A stretch of 64,000 nucleotides of DNA from Chamaelirium japonicum (GCA_947650365.1 OX393550.1:117825374-117889373), one strand, 5' to 3'. Positions 45,216 through 59,400 are shown, numbered from the stretch's first letter. Program-made: numbers and translations. The notes: generated by a model from the letters alone, not told the origin.

Positions 45216-45359
45216 TGGACGAATCAGATTGTGGAACAATCATTTTATTCATCATTGGTAGAATTGTTTGAGGTGCCTAACATTCCATGCTCATGGTAGT
45301 CTGCCTCCTAACGGTAAGACTAGTCGATAGGATCCTTTGCCTCTTGTTAATTCAACGAT

Positions 45360-45830
45360 GTAGGGCCCTTCCTAGTTGGGAGCTAGCTTGCCACTGCCGT
45401 GTTCCTTAGTGTTTGAGAAAACTGTTTTGAGAACGAGGTCGCCAATGTTGAATTGTCTTTTGTTGACCTTTTAATCATAAGCTGATTTGATCTTCTGTTG
45501 ATATTTGGCAAGGCACAAGACTGCTTGATCATGGAGTTCCTCTGCATAGTCGATGTCGTTGATGTGAAGTTCTTCATTGACTCTTTATTCGACTGCATAG
45601 GTCTTGAGAGTTGGGCAAACAACTTCTATCATCAGAACCGCCTCTGATCCGTAGGTCAGACGAAAAGGTAAGAATCCGATCAATTACCAATGGGTAGTTA
45701 GAAAACTCTACAAGACATCGGGAAGGACCTTCTCCCATAGTCTCTTCTTGTTGTCTAACTTCTTTTTGAGTGTATCGAGGATGACTATGTTGGAGGCTTC
45801 GGCCTAACCATTGCATTGTGGGTACTATTG
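45360..45830 (-). pseudogene. pol: Tat2 integrase C-terminal half, decayed
   Basis: Minus-strand coding with frameshifts. The part next to 45830 continues the integrase core (PQCNGQAEASN-equivalent, then WEKVLPDVL- and GYRTT-like), and the distal part matches the C-terminal domain (HGSGKLAPNWEGPY-like near 45375-45410). The catalytic Glu lies in this part. The coding is cut at 45830 by the copia insertion and continues at 62100. Confidence 0.7.
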
Positions 45831-45835
45831 GTAAT

Positions 45836-48143
45836 AAATCCATGGTAGAGGCCCGTAGCGGAAGCAAAGAGAAGGTCCGAAGACCATGAACGGTGTGCGT
45901 TACATATCAAAACTTTCATCGAAACGATCTACACGTGCGTGTATGAATCAAACATAGCAACTATGCGAACCCCTAACGTCGATCTAACATGAAAGAACAA
46001 TCTAGTATACATGCATGTTCTATCTATGTTAGATCTACTTGTTAGAGATCATACCTGCGTGTGGATTCTTTCACCGCGACAAATTTCTTCTTTGTCGATG
46101 GAGACGGGCTCAGATCTACTTGACATAGCTTCGGTACGACGGCCATAACTTTCTGCTCCAAACTCCGATTGGGCTGAAATTTGGACTACAAGAAGCCAAC
46201 TTCGAGATGCAACTTTTGTAATAGGCTTCACCTAGTTTTGATTTCTGTAGCTCCCGGAATCATAAAAACAATGCTGATTTTTTGTGCAGATTTTGGACAG
46301 CAAAGAGTTGCGGGAGATGCCTTCTTGTTCACCCGATCTCACACGATGCATGGCACCTCGTCGATGGATCTCTGAGTGCCTCCATTCGATGGGTCTTCTC
46401 CTTCTATGAAACACCACGTGAGGAAGACGAGTCACCATCTAATGGCGCAAGCAAGGGAGAGAGAGACAAGAGAGGAGAAGAGAAGAGAGGAGAGGGGCCG
46501 GCTAGGGTTTCCCCATGCCATGGCCGGTCCCCTAGGGATTGCATGGCCGGTCCCCTTCTCTCCTATTTCCTTATATAGGGCCGGCCTTTCCATATGGATA
46601 AGGCAAGTACGGATAGGGTTGACTGATTCAAACCTTCTCCCTATATATCTCTTCTTTATCTTTATCTTTTCCTTGGTTTTGAAAACAGTCAAAACTAGCC
46701 CATTTTCTGTGCCTCATGATCGGCCCTTTCATCGGAGGCAACAACCTCCTGAAACCAATGGGACCGGCCTTGACCAGTCTCTCAACACTTAGGGTCGGCC
46801 CCCTAGTACATAGTGACGCATGGTATGACCAAAACGCCCTTATGTCACTAGTTGGTCGTTCCTCGTGTACGAGACTTTGCAAGGCACACATAAGTGAAGT
46901 ACATCAGTGATTTCAATATTCTATGAGGTTCCCGTAGGGTGCCCCTAGTGAAGTCAACTAGTCAACTCGCAACATATCCCGGTGCATTGCACCCATGTGG
47001 CAAAGTCTACTTATGGCAAGGAATTGCACATGCGTCTCTGCACTAACCTAGGGTTTCCCCTTAGTGCACACACGTAGCTACGCATCTACCGTGCACTAGT
47101 ACAAAGCACTCACGGAGTGTATGCTTGGACTTCTCGCTTCCTCTAACTACGTTCTGTGTTTCGAGGAGATGGTATAAGAACCGTACATAATATCGATAAG
47201 GTGGAACCTTCAGGGACCAGGGTTCATGGCTTCCAACTTAGACTCGATCGACACACTACCCAAGTGTACCATCGATCCTCTGAGTCCGAGTTAACCTGTG
47301 TGGCTACCCAGAGTGCGATGCAGGCTGCACTCCAATTCCCCCGGACTTACTATGTTCTCCCCCATACCCCTGCTCTCTGCTTAGTATGGTAAACTCGTTG
47401 TCCCTCTATCTGGTGCCATGACGCAACTCAAGCGGTGGAGAATACCGTCAGATTCGAGTGCTCATATGACTCGGTTCCTTCCAGGTTGACCATATATATC
47501 GTACCTCCGATTACTCTTCCGAGCAACCAGATCCGTCACCAGTCCAACTGATGACCACCTGGCTAAGGTTTAATACGACGTAGGTCAGACCAAGGAACGC
47601 ACCTCCCGTTAGGGGTGTTGATAGCCTGCAGGAGTGACACGCTGATGCAACGCCAGCCGGGTAACCCAGTACACCGTGGTTTTGGATCACTGCATCCGGA
47701 TCCTCACACATTGGTGCGCCAAAGCACCACAAAACTGGTTAGTCCACCAGACATGGTTCCTTAGGGTTTAGGACCGTTTTACCCTAAGCAGAAACACGGT
47801 TTAGTGTACCGGTGTCTGCTCACCGATCTGTGCACCGTGTTGGTTCCGTTCGGCCATAGACACTGTGCCTGGTAATGACCGTGGTGGAGACACCCACGCT
47901 CTGTCATCCCAACAGCTTATCCTGATAGGGAGACCAACCCTGATCAGAGCTGCAAACGTATTTAGGTTACATGGGACCAGTCCCTTGAGTCTCTCACTCA
48001 ATAGAATTACCATATAGCTATGGCTCTCTGTTCTGTAATCAGAACACGTACTAAGGTACGTACCAATATGCAATCCTATACTATCAACCATACATAGCTA
48101 AACTATAGGTTTTTACGAGCTGTAGACCTCACCAATTCTAACA
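45836..48143 (-). repeat. Copia 3' LTR (left copy)
   Basis: On the minus strand it starts TGTTAGAATTGGTGAGG and ends near GGATTTATTACCAATA (the terminal CA is mutated). 2308 bp. Preceded by the purine-rich GACCTAGTGGGAGAT (48158-48144). Similar over its length to the right LTR and to the solo LTR at 31180. Confidence 0.85.
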
Positions 48144-48199
48144 ATCTCCCACTAGGTCTAACGAGGAATAACGGTGTTAAGCTCTGTAGCTTCTACATG

Positions 48200-49240
48200 C
48201 TGCCCAAAATCCTTTGCAGGAATTCCCTAAAGGAATTGACAACATTGTCTGTAGATTCCCTCAGAACCGCTACTTGCATTTCCTCCTATAACTGTCAGAT
48301 CAAGTGGAGTTTGTACTTGATGAGTTTCCCCTCATTGTGGTGCCTAGTCTTATTGGACCTTGCTTACCGCTCTTCTGTTGCAACAACAGATAACCGAGCC
48401 TCTGGTACACGTCCCATGTTCTCTAATAACTTCCTAAGCCTTACCACCTGATATACTACCTTGCACGCAACAACGTGCTAAGCCTCTGTGGTAGAGTCTG
48501 TGATGCAATTGTTTTACACTCTACCAACTACCGCTTCTAATCCCAAGATAAAAATAATCCATGAAATTTATTCTCTGGAACACACATCTGATACCAAAGT
48601 CAGATTCTGTGTGTCCAATCGATATCAGGACCTGTGAAGTGCAAGCTAACTTTTAATCCTTACTTAATAAGTATTTCTGAGTATACCCTTCACTTTAGTC
48701 CAGTGATTTGGACCCGGGTTTGACTGAAACTGACCCATGAATCCTACTGCGCAATAGATATCTAGCCTCGTAAAACGAATCTGGCTAGAATCTTATCTTC
48801 GTGCATAGCCTGTGACAGCAAGAGAACCTTGCTCTGGTTATCTCGAGTTACCTTAATTCCCAGAGCATAACTCGCCTCACTAGGGTCTTTCACATCGAAT
48901 TGTGATGACTACAAACCTTTACCGTAAACAATATTCTTAAGTCATTTTCAATCAGTAGAATATCGTTAACGTAAAGTACTAAGTACACCATTGTAGCTAT
49001 TTCACTTTTCTTGTACCCACTTGGTTTATCATCATTCTGATCAAATCCGTGTGTGCGGATTCCCTTGATCAAAATAGATATTCCAATATGGATGCTTGCA
49101 TCAGTCCATAAATGGACCGTTGCAAGTTGCATTTCATATCTTCCTGCCCTACTGGCACAAACCTGGGGCTGCATTATCCATATGTCCTTTCCAAATTCCC
49201 GTTAGGGAATAACTGTCTTGACATCCATCAACCAGATCTC
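48200..49240 (-). pseudogene. pol: Copia reverse transcriptase/RNase H remnant
   Basis: Minus-strand pieces: FDQNDDKPSGYKK and VYLVLYVNDILLIEND (the family's YVDD catalytic motif changed to YVND), then SEASYALGIKVTRDNQSK and DKILARF, then the RNase H C-terminal area (RLRKLLENMGRVPEA, NEGKLIKYKLHLI, VNSFREFL) running to the 3' LTR. Numerous stops and frameshifts. The loss of the first catalytic Asp of YVDD means it would be inactive even if translated. Confidence 0.75.
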
Positions 49241-49816
49241 TCAACTATTATGGACTGTGATGGATTAAGAGGATCCGAAATAGACTTTGGCATAGCTACC
49301 AGTGAGATGGTTTCGACATAGTTAATTCATTCTCCTTTGGTAACTAATCTAGCTACTTAAGTCTTAACTGAGTGCTCTTCTTATACACCTCCTACACCCC
49401 GAAGGGTGATAGTGCTATAAGTGTCAAAAATGTTTCAAGGGATATCGATGCATGCTTGCCTCCATGGTTTTTTGTCAGTTAGAGCTATCGGAAGCTCCCA
49501 CTACTTCTTCGTAGCTCTAGGGATCATCCTCCTGGACCTCTGGATTAACCATCGAAGTTTCTCCATAGTATCTATCAAGAGCTCTGATGGTCTCACAACG
49601 ACGAGGTGGTAGATCATCCTCCTGAAACTCTGGATTAACTATCGAAGTTTCTCCATAGTATCTATCAAGAGCTCTGATGCTCCCACAACGACGAGGTGGT
49701 GGTTGTACTAAGTGAATCGTTTCTACAGTACCTGATATACTAGTTTCTGTATCATCTACTCCCACTATGTTTTCAGATGCGCACTCTCTACCAGTACTCA
49801 GTAGTTCACCTAGAAC

Positions 49817-50310
49817 TAGGGGTGGCAATGGGTCGGGTCGGGTTGAGACATATGTATAAGGGCAAAACACCCAACCCGAACCCGACCCGTTTAATAAACG
49901 GGTCAAAAACTTAAACCCAAACCCGACCCGCCTAATAAACAGGTTGACCCGACCCGACCCGTTTAACCCGTTTACTAAACGGGTCGGGTCGTGTAGGTCG
50001 GTTTGGCTCAGGTTGGGTCAACTGAACCCATGTAAACCTGTCGGGTTGGGTCAAGACAAGTCGGATTGGGCCGGGTTTGATCGGGTTGGGTCAGGTTGGC
50101 TCGGGTCGGGTTGACACGACCCATTTGTTAAACGGGTCAAGTCGGGTCAATCGGGTTATAAGGCCAAACCCAAACCCGACCCATTAAATAAACGGGTCAA
50201 TCGGGTCGACCCGTTTATGACCCGAACCCGTTTAGGCCAAACCCAAACCCGATAACTTCGGATCGGGTTCGGGTCGGGTTGGCGGGTCGGGTCAAGAATT
50301 GCCACCCCTA
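49817..50310. mobile_element. hAT-like non-autonomous element, family TAGGGGTGGCAA, copy 3
   Basis: TAGGGGTGGCAA / TTGCCACCCCTA ends, with flanks CCTAGAAC and CCCAGAAC (7 of 8). The interior is mostly GGGTCGGGTC/GACCCGACCC runs, more regular than in copies 1 and 2. It lies inside the copia interior and therefore postdates it. Confidence 0.8.
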
Positions 50311-51689
50311 CCCAGAACTACCTTACTGATAAACTTATGGTCTATAATATAATCCTGGTCTAGGTAGATGGTATTCGTAGAAACGATTACCTTCCAAACC
50401 TCAAGATCATAGAATAGTCCAGCTTATACCTCACTAGGGTAACCTATAAACAGATATACCTGGAACTACATCTCTATCTCATCCCTCTTGTCCTTTTGCA
50501 CAAGTGCAGGACAATCCTATATCTCGAGACACTATAGTATCAGCTTTCGCTTAGACCATAGCTCTCTTATAGGTTTGAGGCACTGATCCAGATGAGAGAT
50601 AGTTTCAGATATAAGCTACTGTTTTAAGTTATGACCCAACCAAAAGGTGGGTAGTACACTTGGCAATATTCATCATACTACGGACCATGTCAAACATAGT
50701 CTGATTTCTTCTTTTGGAGACTTTATTCTGACGTGTCATCCTTGGAGCATTTAACTGGGAGATAATCCCATGCTCCCTCAGGATCCTATGGAACTCGTCC
50801 GATAGTGACTTATTTCTTCGATTAAATTGAAGAGTCTTCTATCGTCTAGATGCTCTTAGAACCATAGACGTCTAAATTAACTAACTCTAATATCTTAGTG
50901 GCCCTTTTAGTTATTCTGCCTCCCAGATTACACTCATAGGTTAGAAGGATCTCCGATGAATCTGTGAACAGAAACTCGGCCTTCTTTTACCTTTGAATTT
51001 ATCTGAGGCAAAATATCTAAATCAGAGGGATCACAAATGGGATAGATTCTCCGAAGGATTTAGATGAATTTAAATTAGACCTGCAGCTGTCATGAAATCT
51101 ATTTCCGAATTAAGATTAAATACAAAGAGATTATTATGATCTATTCCTCTAGTAATGAAGCTATCTATTCAGTTTAAGATATACACCTATGGTGTTGTCT
51201 AAAACTAAAAACTTTATATACCAAGGAGGAAACAGAACTAAATCTCTAAAGATCAAAATCCGTGTTTCGGAAAAACTAAGACAATCATATCTAACAGCTT
51301 CCGCAGCGGCTTATGGCATTAGTACCTATGTTAGGATTACTTCACTATAAAGTAGCCTTCTGCTTTCCTTGAATCTCTGTAGACCCGAAATCTACATTCC
51401 AAGAAGCATAAGAACTACTACTAAATAGTGACTTAACCCCTAACACCCTAAGTCCATACTCAATCTTCAAATACCCCCTATACTCGCCATATCGGAAATA
51501 CTTCCGTCATTGGCATTACCAGACTTAGGAGTCCACATTAGTTTCTGCACTAGAATAGTTTTTTCGATCTCTGATATATTACTCCCTTAGGTTCTTCTAA
51601 AGAAGACCTAAGTTAAGCACTAAAGACATTGTCTTTAATCTTGATCCCATCCTTTATCTCTTAGAAATCTCCTTAGAAGTTATGCGTTT
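50311..51689 (-). other. Copia interior, decayed pol (integrase region expected)
   Basis: Lies between the RT remnant and the gag-like remnant, where protease and integrase belong. Short minus-strand pieces are coding-like but too broken for me to assign motifs with confidence. Confidence 0.45.
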
Positions 51690-51900
51690 GTCATTTCTAG
51701 CTTGTTAAAGCAAAAGTGTCTAACAACGCCTTTGAAGGTTCCAGACAAGGATGCAAGACAGACGTCTTCCACCACCTCGTCATCTGGCACCATATCTTTG
51801 GAATCTAGTTTGATCTGGAACTCATAGATGTGTTCCCGAACAGGCATACCCTCAGACATCTCGGTACCAACAAGTATCTTAGTGGAAAAGCGATGAGTCT
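51690..51900 (-). pseudogene. gag: Copia gag remnant
   Basis: The minus strand reads EGMPVREHIYEFQIKLDSKD, VPDDEVVEDVCLASL and FKGVVRHFCFN, resembling the UBN2-type Gag domain of plant copia elements. No intact frame. Confidence 0.45.
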
Positions 51901-53980
51901 ACCGACTCCGCCTTCCAAACATCTTATGCACGTAAAACGTTATTAGATAAGACCTGGCATATCTCTGACTCGCTTCTAAAGAGTTGTCCAAAAGTTTGCT
52001 ATAACATAGCACTTGCACATCTCCTTAGACTCTCGCTAGTCGTCATATGCCATAGTTAGTGCCCTAGTGATATCTGGACCTATTAGGTCTGGTACAGGGA
52101 TATTTAGATTGCAAACCAATGTACGTTTACTACCCTAAGCATAAGCTAAAGATAGTGCTTCCGCTCTACGTAGTTAGAGACCCGATAACTGATTTTCTTA
52201 TGGGATAACGGATAGGGGAACTATATGGTTGAATAAAAACGAATGCAAAATAACTTATTTTTATGGATTTTGAAAACAAGCTAATTATATCCAAATGCCA
52301 ACGCTACCATCACAACGAAGACACGTCTATGGATTAATTAACCTTGTATGTAAGATCTCGGAATCGACTACACCTGTCCTAGGGGGCATCATGCAGTGTC
52401 AATCCGCTTACACGGGCCTTTCCTTGACCCTATCCAAATTTGCCAACTAAGGGCTTTGATGGACCATGGTTATCTTTTGGCCAGTGCTACATGATCCCCA
52501 TTGTCTGAGCAACGAATGCCTCACGTCCACTTCGGATGCTTACCCACAAGCCTAAGCAATTACGATACGGGAGTTCATGCGGCCCCCACTAGGGTGGGAA
52601 AAAAGTCCTTCTCTCCTGGCCCCGTAATCGTCATATCCTGAAGGAGACCGCTAAGTTATATGGCATGGAAAAACATAACCCTCACCCTAGGGGGTGTCGA
52701 GCTACGCCCTTCCACCCAAACACAAAGCAGTTGGTTGTGGAGACCAGAGGATTTCTAAAAGTCTTCTCTTACATCCCTTATTAAAGTTGAGGGTTATTTA
52801 ATGCAAGTATGAGTGTATACTAAAGTCATGACAACCTATACATTAGACCCTGGTCATACCGTGCTTCTACTAGTGTTTCAAGCCTTTCGCGAAGTATTAA
52901 TCAATCTCGGAATATCATAGTCCCTGTCTCGAGTGGATTTCTCCACTCAAGGGTCACATTACATATCCCAAGAATATCGATGCTTTGCAAACCTAGCTAT
53001 CACGCTAATGCTCTGGAGCCTAGCCTAAGGTCAGACTGACAGAAAAGGTCTTCCACTACCATGGCGTCTTGCTTATAAATTTGACGAATGATGTCATAGT
53101 AGAATTCCAACTCATTCTAGGTTTCGATGCTGGCCAAATAGGCACACCCGACTAATCGGGTGTTGACCTAATGGTGGCATAACCAAATGTGAGAAATTCA
53201 TGCTATCATCAAGGGTCAATTAAATAATAGGCATCACTAGTGGAATCCTATCATAATTAGGTTGCTAGGACCCGAGGGGAAAGGGCATCCCTCTAACTCA
53301 GATAATTAAATTATCGCATCGGGATTCGTTACCGAAACATAATGAACTACTGGAAGAAACAACCACACAACTGAATCAAGTTCAGTGTCCGACCCCTGAA
53401 CCTGACGGGCACAGCGCAGGCTCTTTGTCTCCTTTGCAAGGCTCCTCGATTCGGTGCAAGCCTCTGTATACGATCTCCTGACACTTTCTGCCCTTTGCCG
53501 TTATCGTGTATGCTTCGTCGGATCGCCATCGTCCTTCAAGGTTCCGCTCGTCCTCCCGGTGGTGGATCTTCACGGCAGGTCCCCCTCTTCAATCTGTAAC
53601 CGAAAAAGCTCTAGTATGCTTCGAGCAAGCGCTCGCTCGTACACAATTTTCTAGAAAGAAAAGAGAAAACAAGCCTAACGAAAAGCCTGGGAATCAAGGG
53701 TGGTCAAGCTCCACCACTTGCCCGACTACGACTCTAAAACCTATCCACACACAGAAGAAAAAAAAAATCCAGACAACATTCGCTAACACGTGGTCCGACC
53801 CCCGGTAGCAAGCAATCACAAATCAATATTATTTTAGAAGTGACGCCCTGCAAGAATAATTCATAGAAGATACAAATATATACTATGCATGATCTACTTA
53901 TAGAACCCCGATGGCGGCACATACTATTCATGCGCGCATATGACGATTTCATGAAAAACATAAAACGCACACCACTAGCG
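51901..53980 (-). other. Copia 5' interior, no clear coding
   Basis: Decayed gag N-terminus and leader expected here. A GC-richer stretch at 53390-53620 has several overlapping open frames without recognisable motifs. Confidence 0.4.
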
Positions 53981-53994
53981 TGCTCTGATACCAA
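53981..53994 (-). promoter_or_regulatory. Copia primer-binding site (tRNA-Met type)
   Basis: The minus strand reads TTGGTATCAGAGCA one base after the LTR end, the standard initiator tRNA-Met site of plant copia elements. It fixes the orientation and the inner edge of the right LTR at 53996. Confidence 0.85.
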
Positions 53995-54442
53995 TTGTTT
54001 GTAATAAATCCATGGTAGAGGCCTGCAGCGGAAGCAAAGAGAAGGTTCGAAGACCATGAGTGGTGTACGTTATATATCAAAACTTTTATCGAAACGATCT
54101 ACACGTGCGTGTATGAATCTAGCATGGCAACTATGCGAACCCCTAACGTCGATCTAACATGAAAGAACAATCTAGCATGCATGCATGTTCTATCTATGTT
54201 AGATCTACGTGTTAGAGATCATACCTGCGTGCGGATTCCTTCACCGCGACAAATTTCTTCTTTGTCGATGGAGACGGACTTGGATCTGCTTGACATAGCT
54301 TCGGTGCGATGGCCATAACTTTCTGCTCCGAACTCCGATTGGGCTGAAATTTGGATTGCAGGAATCCAACTTCGAGACACAACTTTTACAATAAGTTTCA
54401 CCTCGTCTCCAATAAGATAGCGAAGGGGAGGGGGGAGGGGAG

Positions 54443-56415
54443 ATGGCGAGAGGACGATCCCGAGGGGCCTCGAGAACCAGGGAGATCCGGGGGAGATCTA
54501 AGGGGAAGTCTCCTAGATCTAGTCTTCATTGTCCTGGGGAGACTACCGCCGCGTGCTCCCGAGGAGTCTCGAGAACTAGGGCTAGGGCTCTCGAGGGGAG
54601 GGCTTCTGTGGGTGCGGAGGAGAGGCGTCGTTCCCGGGATAGGCATCTCGGGGGCGCCTCAAATCCATCATCGACGACCTTCCACCAGCGAGTCTCCTTC
54701 GCCGATATCGTGCGTCGTCCAGCCCAAGCTCCTTCGGAGACGAGATCAGGGGGACCTTTCGGTCGATTATCTCACCTTTTTTGCAAGGGGACTTCGGTGC
54801 GGCACTGCCACCGGTGCGGTGAGAGGGATCACGCGGTCGCGGCCTGCCGGAATCCGCTAGTTTGCTTTGCCTGTGGGAAGGTGGGGCACACATCCCACGG
54901 GTGCGGGATGGCCCGGTCCTCGGCTTCCACCAGATCTTCGGCTATGAGTGCGGGAGTCTCGATGGATCTGCCGGTAGATCCCCAGAGGGAGGAGATGAAG
55001 GAGGTGTTGAATAGATCCAGGGTCTGCCGGGTCTTCCGGAGGTCGGTGACTGCAGGGGAGTTATCCGGGCATCTCCGGCATGCGTGGCAAGGATCCTGGG
55101 AATGGCCGGCGCAGGAGATCGGGAACAGAGAATTTCTTATCGAATTCCCTTTCCGCCAGTTCTTGGAGATCGAAGTCGGTCGGGGTGTGCGGGATCTGGG
55201 AGCGGTCTCCGTCTCCTTCCGGCCGTGGGAGGAACTGGCAGGGGCAGTTGCGAGGAGGAGGAGGACAGCCCTGCGAGTCACCGTTTTTGGCCTCCCTTTC
55301 GATGCTTGGGGGGAGGGCTCGTTGCGTGCGCTACTGGAGCCTTATGGCGAGGTCCGGGAGTGCCACAACGTCTTTCCCTCGATCTCCCACCGACGCTTTT
55401 GCAAGGCTACAGTCCTTTGCTACGAGCCCGTCCCGATCCCTCACTCGGTGCAATTCTCCCACAGCTGTGGTGTGTTTAGGATTCTTCTTTCCACTCAAGT
55501 CTTGGGAGATTGCACATCGCTCCCTCCTCCTCCCCTTGGCCATTTACCTCCCTTGGAGCACGACATCGGGGATGGTCGGCCTTTCGGTGACAGAATGCCC
55601 TCTGGCAAGCCAGTGATTCCTCCAGGCTTTGGGCCACCAGTGGTTTCACCGCAGCCCACTCGTTTCAGGCAACCGTGCACCAGGCCTCCACGGTTCCCTG
55701 GACCAGATCACGGGGGGCATCCGGCAGGAGGAGAAGAGAGCAGCAGTCAGGAACCAGGTACGCCATCCCTCCAGTAATTCTCCCGGGATGCAGGTATCGT
55801 TTCAAACCTTGGGTTGGGCGCGAATGGAGACGTTCCCCTTTTTCCTGTTGAGGATGCGCACGTTGTTTGTTTAGCCCCCCATGTTAACCCCTTTGCTGAT
55901 GTGCATGAGGGAATCCTTGTGGGGTTGGAGCAGGGGGGCCCCCCTTGGGCCCCCAGGTGGAACATGTGCCTATAATTGTGGATAGCTCCATCACGGAGGT
56001 TCCTCAGGCTCCTAGCCTTGATGTCGGCAGGAGTGCTGTGACAGGTCAGGGGAACGGGATGCAGAGGATCGTAACTGAGCGGAGCGCAGACCAGGGGAGA
56101 CCAGAGGCATCGACGGATACGGCCAGAGCCGCCCAGCTTCAGTCGGCAAGGAAGAGTTTCAGACAGATTTTGCAGCGCTCCTCGGATGACCCTTTGCTTG
56201 CCCAGGCTCTTGTGCGGTCAAAGATGTACCTTTTGGATTTGGATCAGGCGGATCCTTCTGTGTCCCTTCCCCTATCTCTTTTGGAGGACGATGTAATACT
56301 TGACATTGCTAGGAAGTGTGGTTTCATTACTGCCCCAGAACTGGATAGTGTGCGTTTTTTCCTTGATTCTATCAAGGCTCTGGAGGAGAAAAGAGCGAAG
56401 TTGGCCTCTTCCTGA
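54443..56415 (+). pseudogene. LINE ORF1 (RNA-binding, two CCHC knuckles), one stop and one frameshift
   Basis: ATG 36 bp into the element, reading MARGRSRG. The N-terminus is Arg/Ser-rich. Two zinc knuckles are at about residues 119-150: CHRCGERDHAVAAC and CFACGKVGHTSHGC, both CX2CX4HX4C. A globular region follows (FLIEFPFRQFLEIEV, VTVFGLPFDAWGEGSLRALL), a DUF4283-like fold typical of plant LINE ORF1. TAA at 55775-55777 is in frame, and reading continues in that frame to about 55935. There a G/C homopolymer stretch shifts to the frame that ends at 56415. ORF1 coats LINE RNA. Two bases separate its end from the ORF2 frame. Confidence 0.8.
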
Positions 56416-56468
56416 GCGTGCTGTTTTGGGGAACTGTTGGTGTAGTGTGGGAGTCTGTTTTGTGTTCT

Positions 56469-59400
56469 ATGAAAATTTTATCTTGGAATGTTAGGGGCCT
56501 AGGGAAGTCAGAGAAGAGGAGGGCTGCCAGTTCTTTTGCCTCCATCCACGATGTTGATATCATCTGCATTCAGGAGTCGAAGCGTGAGAATCCGACGAGC
56601 CACGTTTTCCGCTCTCTCAATACGAAGAAGATAGCGAAGTGGGAAGCTAAAGATGCTACAGGAGCGTCGGGAGGCATTCTGATAGGTTTCAGTGATGACC
56701 TTTTCTTGCTGAAGAGTACGAATGTCGGGGTCTTCTCGCTTTCTCTGGTTCTTCAGAATAGATTAGATGGCGAGGAGTGGATGCTGTCTTCCATCTATGG
56801 CCCGACGGACCACAGTCGGGGTGACGACTTCTGGACGGAACTGTCCTTACTCAAGACGAATTTTCGAGGTCCATGGGTGATCGCAGGTGACTTCAATGTG
56901 ACGCGAGGGTCAGGGAAGAGGCTTCGCAGTGGTGGCGATGTGTCGACGATGAGGGCCTTTTCCCATTTCATCCGGCACCAAGAGCTCATAGATCTCCCTT
57001 TGACTGACCACACTTTCATGTGGAGTAATAAGCGAGAAGGTCCCATTTTGGCCAGGTTGGATCGGTTCCTGATCTCGTCGGATTGGGACTTGCGCTTTCC
57101 GGGTTCGATTCAGTCAGGGCTGGCCTCCTGCGTTTCTGACCATGCACCTATCCTTCTCTCGACTGATTCGATTTCTCCAGTCTGCCCCCCCTTTAGGTTC
57201 GAGTCAATATGGACGCTGGAGGAAGGTTTCAAGGATCTGCTGACCGGTTGGTGGGGAGAAGCAGGCAGGGTTGAGAACTCGGCTTTGAACATGGCTAGGA
57301 AACTCAGATTCATCAAGAAGAAGCTTCAGTGCTGGAGCAAGGATCGTTTCGGCAATGTTCTGAGGCAAAAGGCCTCAACCTTGGCTGAGATCCAGGCTCT
57401 TGAGGTTAAGGGAGAATCTGCTATCCTTTCTAGTCCGGAGTCAGCAAAGTTGAAGGAGCTGAACGAGAATCGTGTGCTTATCTTGCGAAAGGAGGAGGAG
57501 ATGTGGAGGCAACGTTCGAAACAGCAGTGGGTGAAATTGGGGGATGCGAATACCTCCTACTTCCACAGAGTGGCTAACGCTCGAAGGAGGAAGAACTTTC
57601 TGACTTCCCTGTGGCACGAGGAGAGAGAGTTGACAACTACTACTGACATCCTGGGGGCAGCTACTTCTTTTTTCAAGAATTCTTTCAGGGAGTCGGATAC
57701 CTCGACGGGGGTTTCCTATGATTGGAGCGGTGCAGATTTTCCGAGACTTCCGGGAGGCTCGGGTATTGATGCGGAGTTCACCAATGAAGACTTCCGGAAG
57801 GCGGTCTTTCAATCCAAAGGAGACGGGGCCCCGGGTCCAGATGGGTTCCCTATATCGTTTTACCAGGAGTACTGGGACCTGTTGGAGAGCGATCTTTGCC
57901 GGCTGCTGCGCGACTTCTTCTCGGGCAAGGTGCGTCTTCACTGCCTGAACCACTCATGGATTATCCTCCTCCCTAAAAAATCTACTGCAGAGACCATTCG
58001 GGACTTCAGGCCGATATCCCTTTCGAACTGTCTCTACAAGATTATTACGAAGGTTCTAGCCAATAGGCTCGCGGACAATATCTCCCTGCTGGTCTCTCCC
58101 TCCCAGACCGCTTTCATCAAGGGGAGATTAATCCTGGACAATGTAGCGGCGGCTCATGAAACGATCTTCCACCTGCGCGAGTCTGGAGAAGAAGGGGTTT
58201 TGCTGAAGATCGATTTCGAGAGAGCTTTCGACCAGATCAGGTGGGATTTCTTGCTCGATCTTTTGAAGGCCAAGGGCTTCTCTAGTGGATGGCTGGGGTG
58301 GATTAGAGAGATATTGGTATCCTCGAAGCTATCTTGTCTTATCAATGGGGAACAGGGCAAGGACTTCAAGGTTTACAAGGGGCTAAAGCAGGGATGTCCT
58401 TTATCCCCGTACCTTTTTATTCTGGTGGTTGATGCCTTCGATGCCGCTGTTCGTAAGGCGAATACTGAGGGTTTGGTTAAGGGAGTGGGCGGACATGGCT
58501 GGACCACCTCGAATTTGCACTATGCGGATGACTCTCTCTTGTTCACGATGGCTTGTCCATTCCAGATGGTCGCTCTCAAGATCCTACTTTATGGGTTGGA
58601 GCTGACTTCGGGCCTGAAGATCAATTTCCAGAAGAGCAGCCTTTACTACATCGGTTCGGGGTATGCAGGTAGCGGTTTAGCCAGACTCTTGAACTGTAAA
58701 GTAGCAACTCTGCCGATAAAGTATTTGGGGCTGCCTATCAGTGACAGAGCACTGCGGAGAGAGGATTGGGAGCAGCTGATTCTTAAGATCGAGAGGAGAC
58801 TGGAGGGTTGGAAGGGTAGATTTCTATCTTCGGGGGGGAGGCTTGTGCTGGTGAACTCGGTTCTATCCTCGATTCCTTCCTACTATCTATCTTTCTACTT
58901 CCTGCCGTCTTGGGTAATAGACAGGATTGACAAGATTCGGCGCTCCTTCCTTTGGCATGGGGTGGGGGCGAATGCGGGTGGCTACAATTTGATGAGATGG
59001 GACCAGGTTTGTCTTCCTAAGAAACTGGGAGGTCTGGGAGTTCTTGACCTGCGCAGATTCAATATCTCCATGTTGGGGAAATGGTGATGGAGGCTGCAGC
59101 AGGGATCTGGAGGCTCCTGGCGGGACGTCATTCTAGCGAGGTATTTTAGAAGATTCTCTTCGCTACACGCGCGGGGTAGAGTGTCTGGCCGGATCTCTCA
59201 TTTCTGGAGAGGCATTCTGAGGGTCAAGGATCTCTACAGGGAGCCTACTACGCTTGTTCTAGGCGATGTGAGAGACATTAGATTCTGGAAGGATACTTGG
59301 CTCGGGGACAGACCTCTGGAGCAGCTCTTCCCAACTCTTTTCTCTTTGGCCCGGAATAAGGGAGCTTCAGTCCGTTCCCAGGCTTGCCGGAGGCAGGGGA

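Noticed and set aside
46376..47392. Plus-strand frames of 80-140 codons in the copia LTRs (also at 60471-61331)
   Set aside because: The same frames recur in both LTRs, lack family motifs, and run against the element's orientation. They are chance ORFs.
55945..56415. A separate small gene between LINE ORF1 and ORF2
   Set aside because: It is the frame-shifted C-terminal end of ORF1. Open ORF1-frame sequence leads right up to a G/C homopolymer where the frame changes.
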